A DNA stretch of 64,000 bases from Spinacia oleracea (taxonomy: Eukaryota; Streptophyta; Magnoliopsida; Caryophyllales; Amaranthaceae). The notes below the pieces were generated by a model. It was given only the letters and a program-made list of their open reading frames with translations. It did not search any database and was not told where the DNA came from. Location of the stretch: the NCBI RefSeq assembly GCF_020520425.1, contig NC_079487.1, forward strand, positions 86,681,141-86,745,140, read 5' to 3'. How positions within the stretch are numbered: the first letter of the stretch is position 1; each line of letters begins with the position of its first letter. Shown here piece after piece: positions 30,426-41,839 of this stretch. The position numbers were made by a program, and so were the translations under genes.

Positions 30426-31604
30426 ATATTTTTCCTCATTACCTGCTCTCGAAAACAGTTTCTCCTATGAGATTTACATTTATTCACCAAATATCCTTTT
30501 ATTTTCAATAATTTACCATATGCCATTGAGTTTTATATATCTCTAAATTTCTAGATAACATATACATATTCCCTTTCCAGCCTAAAAAATTGTTGTAATT
30601 GTTTTAAATACATATTGACATTATTTAATTATTACGGAGTATTACACATGATGGACAATTGTAATTTTTTTTTATTTTTTATGTTTGAACATTAAGCAAA
30701 GAATGTCATATCGCCACATGACGCTTCTTATATAACGATGACATGACGCGCGCATCGTCATCTTTGACATGGCAACTCGATATCATAAAATTTTCTTGAT
30801 TATAAAAAATTATTAGTTATAGGTTTCCAACCCGTGAAGTCACATATTTTAATCACTATGCCACAACTCATTTGTTGTTTCTTATACGTTCAAAATTATA
30901 TTAAATCAATATAATTAGAAAAGTAAATTGAATCATTTCGTAATAGTCTCACATCACTAATTAGTCATTACTTTTACGAATTACTAATCCTTACATGATA
31001 AAATTTATTATAGCATACTCAAGATATGTTGCAATCTAACAAATTAAATTAGACTCTAAACGAATTACATAATAATCTAATTGATCCATTCTTCTACTCT
31101 CGGGGCACCAACTAGTTACTTTTAAAACCTAATATATTCATATTGTATGTGCATTTTTAAATAATTTGTATTTAGTAGGGGCGGATTTATGTTAGACTAT
31201 TCTATAAGGGGACACCAAAACTCATTACGATAATGATCTTAAGAGTTCCCTAAACCTAATAAACAGTTAACCATTTAAGTGTTATTCATATTCTATATGT
31301 ATTTTTAAATAACAAGCACACATCACATGCATAAGAAACTAGTGAAACAATACGGTAACATTAAATATTTGATGTTTATTGTATTTTTTTTAATAAAATC
31401 AACCACTACATTTGCCAAACACACATACTATCAATCTCTATTTTGACAGCTAAGCTCTTCACGCTACTATTTGATAGCTATCGCTGCACTGACTGTTATC
31501 TGTTGTCTGCTACTCAAACGCTAAAAATTACCCGTTACTACTACTTTTGTTGAACAAGATCTAATCCGCTAAATTATGAACGTTGCTTTCGTCCTAGCTA
31601 CGTA
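30426..31604. other. AT-rich intergenic sequence
   Basis: No gene is recognised. On the minus strand around 30,820-30,875 lies a possible SINE head (TGGCATAGTGATTAAA and GGGTTGGAAACC, resembling pol III boxes A and B), without a defined end. Confidence 0.3.
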
Positions 31605-31762
31605 TCTCTATTATATAAGCCAACTCCTTAGGGCTTTTCAGTAACTTAACTTTTCGTGTCCACCTAGAAATATACGATAATACCCCCGTACCTTCACATT
31701 CGTGTCCCCTCTGAAGCCTAATTTCCTAATTCACCACCAACCGAAAACCCTAATTAGAGAAA

Positions 31763-32026
31763 TTGAAAACGCGCAGAGGAGAGAGAAAGGAAACAACCGG
31801 CGCTGCCTTCATTCTTTTTGCCATAATCGTGGTGGTTTCCGCCACCAAAGGTCATCATCACTCTCATTATACCCCATCGCCGATTCCAGCTATCTCTACC
31901 AGTAGTGAGAACTTTTCTGCTCCTGCCCCTGGCCCGGTGCACGCTGGTGGTGCTTCACCGTTTCTTACACCTGCTCTCTTTGGTGGTTTATCTCTTCCAC
32001 TTCTTGCCTTAATAAATGTCGGATGA
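31763..32026 (+). pseudogene. AGP-like peptide fragment, copy 1
   Basis: The 87-codon frame reads MKTRRGERKETTGAAFILFA, a hydrophobic signal-like segment, a His-rich patch (GHHHSHY), a Pro/Ser/Ala region with SAPAPGPV, and a hydrophobic C-terminus like a GPI-anchor signal. This layout resembles small arabinogalactan-type proteins. The charged start is unlike a normal signal peptide, so the original N-terminus has probably been lost at the capture border. Whether it is translated is unknown. Confidence 0.4.
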
Positions 32027-32030
32027 AGAA

Positions 32031-33198
32031 ATGTTGCATCAGCCGCAGCCACCGCCACTGTGAAGGCACTGCCATGGGCGCCATCGCCCTCGATCTTCGT
32101 CCCGGCGTCGGCCCTTTCACTCTAGGTTTTTCTTTTCTCTTTCTTCTGTCTTTTTCTCTCCGGTAGTCTAATTGGCTATGTGATTTGCAATTTTATATTT
32201 TCCAATTTGCGACTACAATCATTTGCCAATTTGTGATTTTGGAATTATTCTCCTTCATTTCTAATTTGCTATGCGATTTGCAATTTCTTCATCTGATTAT
32301 TTAGGGATTTCTTTTAGAATTAATTTGGTAGATAATTTGATATTATAAGTCACGAAATTTTGCAATAATCTTCAACTAAATTTCTGGGGTTTTCTATTTT
32401 ATTGAATTTGATAGTGGGGTTGATTTAAATTTCACGAATAGGTTAATTTGCATAGGTTTGATTTACTTTTCTGTATTTTTTATTGCAACTTTTTATTATA
32501 TTTTTGGGTATTTTTTGTCATTTTGGATTATTTTTGTAGAGGATTTGATTTGCATCGCAAAAGTTTCTGTAAAAAACATCGTTTAATATTCTGCGAATGT
32601 GTTCAAATATAATGGGTATTGTTTATACTTAAAAATTCTGGTTTAAATTTCTCTAAACTTCTACAAATTAATCGATTATTTGATACAGTTTCATCAATAC
32701 CAAGTTGCTGGTAGAGCTCTTCCAACTGAGACAAATGTCACACCAAAGATCTACAGGATGAAGCTTTGGGCTACCAATGAAGTCTGTGCTAAGTCCAAAT
32801 TCGGGTATAATTTTAATTTGTTTTGATTTGAATTTGGGTTTGGTTTTTTTTTAAAATTTGTTCTCAAAGAATTTGGTTGAATTTTTTGCAGGTCAAAGTT
32901 GAAGGATGATTCTGGGAGCTTGAGAATTTGTTGCCTTGCTCAACGCGGAAGCTTCAGCAGAAACATATTGTGGTATTGTGCGATAGTTGATTTTTTATTT
33001 CTATGGTTAATAGGGCATAATGTTTGGGTTTTACACAATGTAACCTGCTTCTTTTGAAACAGTTACAAAGAGTATGTGATATGGGGTCTAACTGTTGGGA
33101 TCTTGATTCGAGTTGCATCAGTTCTTTATCAAAGACCACCACCATTTGTGGAGCAGAATCCCAAATTTAGGGTTTCTACAAACCAGTTTGATGATTAG
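32031..33198 (+). pseudogene. Chimeric exons: PHAF1/UPF0183 + RPL18a + unknown membrane tail, copy 1
   Basis: Segments with splice-site borders follow each other. (1) 32,031-32,125: MLHQPQPPP, then after a frame break CEGTAMGAIALDLRPG and GPFTLG, the start of a UPF0183/PHAF1 (At3g51130-type) protein. (2) 32,689-32,804: [29 protein letters not shown] and CAKSKF, an exon of ribosomal protein eL20 (L18a). (3) 32,892-32,972: KLKDDSGSLRICCLAQRGS. (4) 33,063-33,198: YKEYVIWGLTVGILIRVASV, YQRPPPFVEQNPKF and FDD, then a stop, probably a membrane-anchored C-terminus that I cannot name. The pieces come from different host genes, so this is a captured chimera. Confidence 0.65.
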
Positions 33199-33473
33199 GT
33201 ATTTATTACACCATTAATTTTGATCTTGGTGTCGTTCTTTGAGTTTGGTGTTTTGCATCTGGAATTCTAAGTTAATCGAATTTTGGAGCCCAACTCCTGA
33301 AAACTTTGATCTGGAATTCTATTATATAAGCCAACTCCTGAGGGCTTTTCAGTAACTTAACTCTTCGTGTCCACCTAGAAATATACGATAATACCCCCGT
33401 ACCTTCACATTCGTGTCCCCTCTGAAGCCTAATTTCCTAATTCACCACCAACCGAAAACCCTAATTAGAGATA

Positions 33474-33737
33474 TTGAAAACGCGCAGAGGAGAGAGAAAG
33501 GAAACAACCGGCGCTGCCTTCATTCTTTTTGCCATAATCGTGGTGGTTTCCGCCACCAAAGGTCATCATCACTCTCATTATACCCCATCGCCGATTCCAG
33601 CTATCTCTACCAGTAGTGAGAACTTTTCTGCTCCTGCCCCTGGCCCGGTGCACGCTGGTGGTGCTTCACCGTTTCTTACACCTGCTCTCTTTGGTGGTTT
33701 ATCTCTTCCACTTCTTGCCTTAATAAATTTCGGATGA
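33474..33737 (+). pseudogene. AGP-like peptide fragment, copy 2
   Basis: It has the same 87 codons as copy 1 with one change near the end (INFG for INVG). Upstream, one base differs near the start. The interpretation is the same as for copy 1. Confidence 0.4.
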
Positions 33738-33741
33738 AGAA

Positions 33742-34910
33742 ATGTTGCATCAGCCGCAGCCACCGCCACTGTGAAGGCACTGCCATGGGCGCCATCGCCC
33801 TCGATCTTCGTCCCGGCGTCGGCCCTTTCACTCTAGGTTTTTCTTTTCTCTTTCTTCTGTCTTTTTCTCTCCGGTAGTCTAATTGGCTATGTGATTTGCA
33901 ATTTTATATTTTCCAATTTGCGACTACAATCATTTGCCAATTTGTGATTTTGGAATTATTCTCCTTCATTTCTAATTGGCTATGCGATTTGCAATTTCTT
34001 CATCTGATTATTTAGGGATTTCTTTTAGAATTAATTTGGTAGATAATTTGATATTATAAGTCACGAAATTTTGCAATAATCTTCAACTAAATTTCTGGGG
34101 TTTTCTATTTTATTGAATTTGATAGTGGGGTTGATTTAAATTTCACGAATAGGTTAATTTGCATAGGTTTGATTTACTTTTCTGTATTTTTTATTGCAAC
34201 TTTTTATTATATTTTTGGGTATTTTTTTGTCATTTTGGATTATTTTTGTAGAGGATTTGATTTGCATCGCAAAAGTTTCTGTAAAAAACATCGTTTAATA
34301 TTCTGCGAATGTGTTCAAATATAATGGGTATTGTTTATACTTAAAAATTCTGGTTTAAATTTCTCTAAACTTCTACAAATTAATCGATTATTTGATACAG
34401 TTTCATCAATACCAAGTTGCTGGTAGAGCTCTTCCAACTGAGACAGATGTCACACCAAAGATCTACAGGATGAAGCTTTGGGCTACCAATGAAGTCTGTG
34501 CTAAGTCCAAATTCGGGTATAATTTTAATTTGTTTTGATTTGAATTTGGGTTTGGTTTTTTTTTAAAATTTGTTCTCAAAGAATTTGGTTGAATTTTTTG
34601 CAGGTCAAAGTTGAAGGATGATTCTGGGAGCTTGAGAATTTGTTGCCTTGCTCAACGCGGAAGCTTCAGCAGAAACATATTGTGGTATTGTGCGATAGTT
34701 GATTTTTTATTTCTATGGTTAATAGGGCATAATGTTTGGGTTTTACACAATGTAACCTGCTTCTTTTGAAACAGTTACAAAGAGTATGTGATATGGGGTC
34801 TAACTGTTGGGATCTTGATTCGAGTTGCATCAGTTCTTTATCAAAGACCACCACCATTTGTGGAGCAGAATCCCAAATTTAAGGTTCCTACAAACCAGTT
34901 TGATGATTAG
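33742..34910 (+). pseudogene. Chimeric exons: PHAF1/UPF0183 + RPL18a + unknown membrane tail, copy 2
   Basis: The order matches copy 1: PHAF1-like segment 33,742-33,836, eL20 (L18a) exon 34,401-34,516 ([10 protein letters not shown] here, [10 protein letters not shown] in copy 1), an unknown exon 34,604-34,684 and the membrane-tail exon 34,775-34,910 ending QFDD. The frame break before CEGTAMGAI is shared by both copies, so it predates the duplication. Confidence 0.65.
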
Positions 34911-34998
34911 GTATTTATTACACCATTAATTTTGATCTGGGTGTCGTTCTTTGAGTTTGGTGTTTTGCATCTGGAATTCTAAGTTAATCGAATTTTGG

Positions 34999-35859
34999 AG
35001 AAATTTGATGCTTGATTTTACCAATTTTGTTTTTTAAATTAGCAGCTTCTACCGTTTAATCGGATTTTATTTTCTATTGATTTTTGAAATTTGTGGTCTT
35101 TGGATGCGGGTGATTATATCTCAAATTTATGTACTGATATCATCAAACTTTGCCGAGTTTAACATTACTGATATTAAGGCAATGAAGCTCCTTGGGCTAC
35201 AAATAAGCACTCAATTAATTAGTTGGCACCCTTTTTCCCCTTTAATTCCAATTTTCTCACATTTATTCTATTGTTCTTCAATTTAATTGAGTTTTGGTTA
35301 TATGGCTATCAAATTCTTGCAAATTTAGAGTGACCCATTTAGATAAGAACGAGTTTTTGAGTGAAGAAATTAACGTCATTCTCATGTCTGAACCATTCTA
35401 ACAAAAGTACTCTCTCTCCTCTCTTCACATTTTTTATTGTTGGGTATTTTGCAAATTGTTCAACAAACTATTACGTGTGTACTTGACTGAAATGCTGCTC
35501 TAATGTGTGTGTTTGACTGAAATGCTGCTCTAATGTGTGTGTTTGACCGAAACAAATGAAAAAACCAATGATATTGCTGCAGGGGATTGGTTTTATTTTC
35601 CCGCCTCTATTTTTTCATTAGTATGAAGTATTAGATATTGAGCAGTACCGTTACTCTGTTATTGTCTGTAAATTTGATTAAGTTTGAAATTCATCATCAT
35701 TATGGTTGGATTTGTGATTTTCAATTGAAGCCCTAATCAATTAGAATTTAAATTTATTGGGGGAATTTTAAATTGGTCTCTATTATTGTGTGTAAATTTG
35801 ATTAAGTTTGACTAACCCTCTTTGATATTTTGTTCAATTGTTTATTTTCTTCAGCTCTA
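34999..35859. other. Helitron interior between the duplication and RAE1 exons
   Basis: AT-rich and intron-like, with a 3-fold short repeat TGACTGAAATGCTGCTCTAA near 35,480-35,560. No coding segment is recognised. Confidence 0.35.
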
Positions 35860-36119
35860 ATGTCGAATTTTACATCTCTTACGAATTTGGGTCAAAATAC
35901 AAATCCAACTAAGTCATATGAGGTAATTTTCATTTTTTTGTCTTCATGATCTTGATTGTTGAAATACTGAATTACAATAGTTTTTGGGTAAAAAAAATAA
36001 TGTGAAAATTGTGGTTAAATTATGAACTCCAGGTGCCTCAACCACCAACTGATTCTGTGTCAACCCTTCATTTTAGTCCCAAGGCTAATCATCTTATTGC
36101 AACTTCATGGGATAATCAG
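35860..36119 (+). pseudogene. RAE1-like mRNA export factor, captured exons 1-2
   Basis: Exon 1 (35,860-35,922) encodes MSNFTSLTNLGQNTNPTKSYE and is followed by GTAATT. Exon 2 (36,033-36,119, after CCAG) encodes VPQPPTDSVSTLHFSPKANH, then LIATSWDNQ, and is followed by GTTCGT. Plant RAE1 (a WD40 nuclear-pore mRNA-export and SAC factor) starts with the same NPNKSYEVxxPPxDSISSLxFSPxxxxLxATSWDNQ pattern. An upstream CTTCAG acceptor precedes the ATG, as in a 5'UTR intron. The remaining about 300 residues of the WD40 propeller are missing. It lies in the Helitron. Confidence 0.78.
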
Positions 36120-36306
36120 GTTCGTCTTTTTTGCATTATAGTCACATGGTTACATTATTTTACGTTTTTGCTACATAATTTGTTCAATAATTTTATGTTG
36201 TGACTTGGTGTTTCATTACATTGTTGTTGCAAACTTTTCTTGGGTTGCTTTGTTTTTTGTAGGACTCGATTTATTGAACAAGGTTAATAGTGTACTGCCT
36301 TATGAT

Positions 36307-36597
36307 TCATAATGGACGAATTTTTGCAATAATTGGTGTGGTTTTGGTTTGAGTTTGGTGACGAGTACATTCCCGTTGTTGTAATTGTAAGTGTGTGTAG
36401 TCGAAAAGATTGGGTTTATGACTGTAAGCTGATGTAGCCATGTAGTCTTGAAATGCTTTAGTCCCAATACTGACATTCTTCTGGGTTTGTGATATGGAAT
36501 TTAATTGAATTGGTTTGTGAACGAAATTTCTGGAAACAGATTGATTTGGGTTTCTCTTGAAATGGGATAAAATCTTAACCCCGAAATTCAGTACCAA
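36307..36597 (-). other. Unrecognised open frame in the Helitron
   Basis: Ninety-six codons are open on the minus strand (MVLNFGVKILSHFKRNPNQS...), rich in Gln/Thr/Asn, with an N-terminus that could be a mitochondrial-type presequence. No family is recognised. It could be another captured exon or chance. Confidence 0.2.
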
Positions 36598-37538
36598 ACT
36601 AGAATAGTTGTAGATAATACTCTGTGTATCCTAAACTAATTTAAAATAGCTTGAGGGCACAGAGATTCTGGAAACTTCCATTAAGCTAGCTTCTTTAATT
36701 CAATTCATTTTTGCTCAAATTGTGTGATTTCTCAAAAAGAAAAATTTGACTTAATCCAAAAAAAACTAAGGGTACACCTTGCACGCTTTTCATCATAGAT
36801 TTCTAATTAAATAATGTACATTAGTGATTAGCATCAAAACTTTGGTTAGAAGCCAATGAGACCTTGAAACGCGTTGAGAGTGAGAAAGCTGTTGTAGCGG
36901 AAAACCTCAGCACCTTGAGGCACAGTACAGTTCTGCAGCTGTGTTTGCTGCTGCTGTTGTTGAATGTGTACCTGCTGTTAGTTCAGTTCTGATTAGTTCA
37001 GTTAATCTGGCCAGTTACGTTCAGTTGTTCAATTGTCCAATGGCAATGATGAGGTACCCTAATAGAAAAAGTACCTGAATTGTCACAGTGCTGGACCTCC
37101 TAGGGTCCTATCACATCTCAGTTTTGGACCTTATGAGTATAATTTAAAAGAAAAACTAAAGTTTTTTATGTTCCTTGAACCATTTTCTATATGACAAACG
37201 AGATAGAGTAAGTTGGCTTATCAAGAAGAGCTGTAGATTAAAACTCAAGTTATGAGATAGGAGGGAGCATATGAATAAAACTCAAGTTACAATAAAATTT
37301 TAGGCAAGAAATTAGATTTTAGCTTGAGTTGGACCTTATTGGTTGTATTTCTGTTTGTTCTGGCATATAAAACTTTGAATTGTTGTGCTGAAAATTATAT
37401 GCTCCTTGAACTGTTTTATAACGGTGTCCCATTAGGAGGTCCTCCTAGGCTTAGAGTCGTGTACTATGTTCTGGCATTTAAATTTTCATTGTGATTTGTC
37501 AAAATACCATCCTAGAAACTCACAAATCTTGATTTCAG

Positions 37539-37641
37539 GTGTACATCCAGGGTAGCTACTGTGAAGCAGCAGCAACAAGAGGATTCTTCTCTACCAGTCG
37601 ATGATCATGACTTTCTGAATCTCGGAGATTTGGGGTTTTAA
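37539..37641 (+). pseudogene. Terminal exon-like segment ending NLGDLGF
   Basis: After a TTTCAG acceptor, the plus strand reads CTSRVATVKQQQQEDSSLPV, then DDHDFLNLGDLGF and a stop. It looks like the last exon of a host gene captured by the Helitron. The family is not identified. The following 500 bp look like its 3'UTR. Confidence 0.3.
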
Positions 37642-38200
37642 CAGTGGTGATCAGCCTGGCTATGCAGCAGCAATGGTGAAGAATTCATAATGTAGACTTC
37701 ATGTAGCAAACTCAGGATGGTATTTGGGTGTTCTATTTGGGAAGAAAGGCTCTTTATAAAGAGCAGGTGCCCATGCATCATATCCCCAATGCATCATTGT
37801 GTTTCATAGGTTTATACTAGACCCCTCATGGTTTGTTACTTTTTGACATGTCTTGGATGTCATTTTAGTTCACAGCCTTATGATATCAGCATTGCAACAG
37901 GCTCATAGCCTTACGATATCATCATTGTGTGGGATTAAGTTGAATTTCCGTCTACTAACTTGGTGTTCCTCCCCTCATTTTCGTGTGTAGAGTTACTTTT
38001 ATTTTAGTTTTTCAATAAGGAATGCACCTACAATTTAATTTTTTTATATAATCCCGCACGTATCGCTCCCCATTATTTTAAGTTTTTCGTCATGTAAGGC
38101 TACGCGTATTGTATGACTTCACTATCGCAAAATATGAACTTTACGAATGTTTTTTAATGCTTTCTAAAACTCCGCACGCATCGCGTGCATAAAATACAAG

Positions 38201-39780
38201 TAAATGTTATAGGTCAACCGTCAAATATTTAAGGGTTGACAAATCCACGGTTGCATACATTTATTCGTCATTTGTCAACACTCACCCCGCCATTTCTAAA
38301 CTTAACTATCCTTTGGACATGTCCTTGTTTGATTTTTATTTTTTAATTTAAAAAAATTTAACTACATCCTCATGGCCCGTTTTGTATCGATTTTTGTTTC
38401 CGGTTTTCTATTTTTTTTGCAAAATTTAAAAACAAAATATGAAATCTATAAAAGGTACTACGTAGCTTTTAATTTTTTTTTGTCAGTTTTCAAAATCAAT
38501 ATGATTATTTTAGGGTATGACTATCTTTTAATTCATAATTCAATATAAATCATATAACTTTCAAAACTAAAAACTGAAAACTGGACACTAGTGCCGAATA
38601 AAACTTTAATGTTCAACAAAAAAATTAAAGTTTTATGGTATTTTAAATAAAGGTTTAGAACAAAATATAGCGATATCTAACTACTAATCCAAGCCCATTC
38701 TGTGACGCTTTTATTTCAAATTTGTTGTTTTTTGAAAAATTAAATTATGAGAACCGTAAAATATTTTTGAGCTTTAATTTGTTGTCAGTTTTCAAAATTA
38801 ACATGACTATAATGAAGGTAACGTATTTTGAGTTCATAATTTATTCCAAAAAATCATAAAACGAAAAATTGAAAATTGACAATTATATCAATTGAGGCTC
38901 AATTAACGGTTTAGCATAAATGAACAATTGTTGCGGTTTATTAGAGTGAAAAATTACTAAAAGATATTTTTTACTCTCTCTACTAGATAAAATCATCAAT
39001 TTTCCATAAATTAGTGATTATTGACAAGTTCACAGGAGAATTGATCATTTACGGGCTTGGACGGGGTAACGGGTCGGGTCTAAGTTTACTTTTTTTGTCC
39101 AACGGGCCTAAAAACCAAGCCCTTTTTGTGGGCTTGACTTCTAGTCCATACCCGCTCATTAAACAGGTCGGGCTTTCCCGCATGCTAACAAGCCTAATTT
39201 TTTTTTTACTAAATATGATTACATTTTTTGTTTAATGTTTATTGTTTAAAATTTTATTTTGCCTAAATTATCTCTAATTCTTGAGTTCCGTCCTATAAAA
39301 CAAAGTGAAAAATAAAAATCGTGGGATGTTCTTGTAAGAATATGAGGAAGAAACAAGTTATTTGTCTTGAATATAAATGTTAATAATGAAAGCGAAAAAT
39401 TTTACCTAGTAAAATGTCAAGAATAAAATGGATTCCTATTACTTACAAAATAAGAAAAAAAATACAAATATAACCGACTAATTAAAAAAATTATAAAATA
39501 AATTTACTTTTTTTTGGAAATGGGTCGGGTGGGATTGCCCGCGACAAATATTATCTCGCCCATATCCTTCCGTTAACCTTAACGGACCGGGCTTAGCCCA
39601 CCCAAATCCCCCCCCCCCAAATCGTTGTCCAATTCCGCTATTTAAAAGGGTCGGATGGACCGGACTTAAGGGGCCCTCCCGCCATGATCAGCTCTAGTTT
39701 GCAGTTTTATCTTTGGAAAACCACTTATCAAGGCCCTATTTGTTATTTTTTATTTGTTTGTTCTAGTTTTAGAAAACAAG
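38201..39780. other. AT-rich intergenic sequence, no gene recognised
   Basis: Two patches rich in GGGTCGGG/CCCGCC words (39,055-39,185 and 39,525-39,690) look like remnants of a diverged repeat. No coding region or clear termini. Confidence 0.35.
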
Positions 39781-41054
39781 TGATAGTTCAGTAGGAACAC
39801 TTGACAAGAGGGGGGGTGAATTGTTTCTTGGGAACTTGGGTAAGTTTCTTGCGGAATTTAAACAATAAAGAGACTGAGAATAATGAGCGAAGAAAGATAT
39901 AAAATGGAGGAACCTTCTTGACCCTAATCAAGAAGAACCTCACTACTCTTTTGTATTAATGCAATAACTCTATTACAAATACACTCTTTAACTCGAGTTC
40001 CTCTCGAACACGAGTTCCCCACAGCAATCCCCTATGATTACTGTGCTCCTCTTTCTCTCTCTGACTTAACTCTAAGTCGCTCCTTTTCTCTTTGACTTAA
40101 CTCTAAGTCGCTCTGTTTCTCTTTGACTTAACTCTAAGTCAATTAAGGATCACTCAACCCTTAAACCCAAAATACAATTTGATATAAAACTCTAGTACGT
40201 AATAAAGCTCAAAGTAATAAGGAACTCAAGGGACACTCTTTTGAAAACCGATTCTCTTTTAAAACGTTTAAGCTCTTAAGATATATTTTGCAAAGATCAG
40301 TTGTGTTTTGAAAAGCTAAAACTCTTCTCCTTTTATAGGAGAGTTTTACTTAGGGTTGGGTACCCATGTTCTCCTCAACTACCCACTAACAGTTACTGCT
40401 CAGTAACATGGGCATAGTTGGAGAGAAACAAGGGAGACCAAATCAAAACACTAAATGTACGTTGAACAGAAATACGTGGGGAGAGTTTTAAGGAACGTGG
40501 AAAAACTTTTACTTGAGAAACAAGGAGAATAAATCAGAATCCTATGTTTCATTTATTAATTAAATACATTTTATTTATTAAAAAGATTTTCCAAGTTAAA
40601 ACTCTTTTATAATTACAGTTAACATATTTCATTTAAAACGTACCAAAATACTATGTCCCTTTCATACCAAATTACTTATAAACTTTATTAAATACTTACA
40701 TAAATCCTAAAACATAAACTCATATGTTGTAGTTTTCATGTTGCACCTTTAGAAGCTTCACTCGAAGACTTCCCAATTTGTTCCTTCTCTGGAACGTCGA
40801 GGATCCACATAATATATGAGGATCTCGCCTTAGGAACTCGCCTAAGGATCTCGCCTTGCTTAATGATTATTTCTTCAATGTAGTGTCTGACATGGATCAA
40901 TTACTTGCTTATATTCCACGTTGCTTAGTTTATCCAACTCAGGATCTCCTTAACTTAGCATTATCCCTCTAAGGATCTCGGAACCTATTATGCAACATAA
41001 CTTAACCAATTGTCAGGAGTTTGCTTTGTCATCATCAAAACTTTAGGGTCAACA
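39781..41054 (-). repeat. 3' LTR of the copia element
   Basis: It is bounded by TGATAGTTCAGTAGGAACAC at left and TTTAGGGTCAACA at right (plus strand), which is TGTTGACCC...ACTATCA in element orientation. It is the same length as the other LTR. Confidence 0.95.
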
Positions 41055-41072
41055 ATATTCCCCCTTTTTGGT
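41055..41072 (-). promoter_or_regulatory. Polypurine tract
   Basis: The minus strand reads CACCAAAAAGGGGGAATAT directly before the 3' LTR, the expected plus-strand priming site. Confidence 0.8.
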
Positions 41073-41790
41073 GATGACAACAAAAGCAAACTTTCACTAA
41101 ATGCAACAATAATCAATTAGCGTAACTATAAAGCAATAAATTAAATAAAGTATTTTTATGAAAATTAATCTTAAGCTTCCGAAATGAAATTAAGGAAAAT
41201 TGAAATTAATTTTAATAAACGAACATAAAATTAAAAACGAGAAATAAAATTTTATAAACTTACATTGAGAAGAGAGTAGTGAGACGGATTCAAGTGATCA
41301 ATTTAAGTTAAGTTTGCATTCATTTCCCCCTGTTGGCATTAACAAAAAGTAGAAATACACAACACTAATATATACCGATTATAGCGCCCTCCGATCAACG
41401 GTTGGCAAACTAAGTTAGCCTCAAAGTTAAGTTCCAACATACTAAATTCGAATATAAAACATAATAATTAACAAGCCAAGTTTTTAGAGATACGATCCTT
41501 TAGGAGTTCCACAGAAATAAAGGAAGAAAAATTGTATGTTTCCCAACAGATGGTTACATACCAAAAAGAAAATAAAAAAATAAAATAAAAAGTTCCAAAA
41601 AAAATCAAAAGCATCATGTAACACAAAAGCTAGGATCAGGGAAGATGGTTTGGGTATGTAGCAAGTTTAGGTTGGTCCTTTCTCAACTGCATATCAATCC
41701 ACACCCTGTCTCAATTTCTACTGCCTCCATTAAGTCTCCCACCTTCTCATCATTATTCTCATTATCAAAAGATATATCAACTACCATTCT

Positions 41791-41839
<49 letters not shown>

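Larger units (their letters stand above)
31605..33318 (+). repeat. Tandem duplication, copy 1
   Basis: It is nearly identical to copy 2 at an offset of 1711-1712 bp. A handful of substitutions and one poly-T length change were noticed. It begins at the Helitron 5' end. Confidence 0.95.
33319..34998 (+). repeat. Tandem duplication, copy 2
   Basis: It starts CTATTATATAAGCCAACTCC, like copy 1 but without the leading TCT of the Helitron end, and runs to AATCGAATTTTGGAG at 34,998, after which the sequences diverge. Confidence 0.95.
31605..38200 (+). mobile_element. Gene-capturing Helitron with tandem 5' duplication
   Basis: The 5' end TCTCTATTATATAAGCC follows a host A at 31,604. The proposed 3' end is the hairpin GCACGC-ATC-GCGTGC (38,174-38,188), then CAAG and a host T at 38,201. 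CAAG would be a one-base variant of CTAG, so the 3' boundary is less certain than the 5' one. Inside are two 1.7-kb copies of a chimeric gene-fragment block and two RAE1 exons. There is no Rep/helicase, so it is non-autonomous. Confidence 0.5.
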
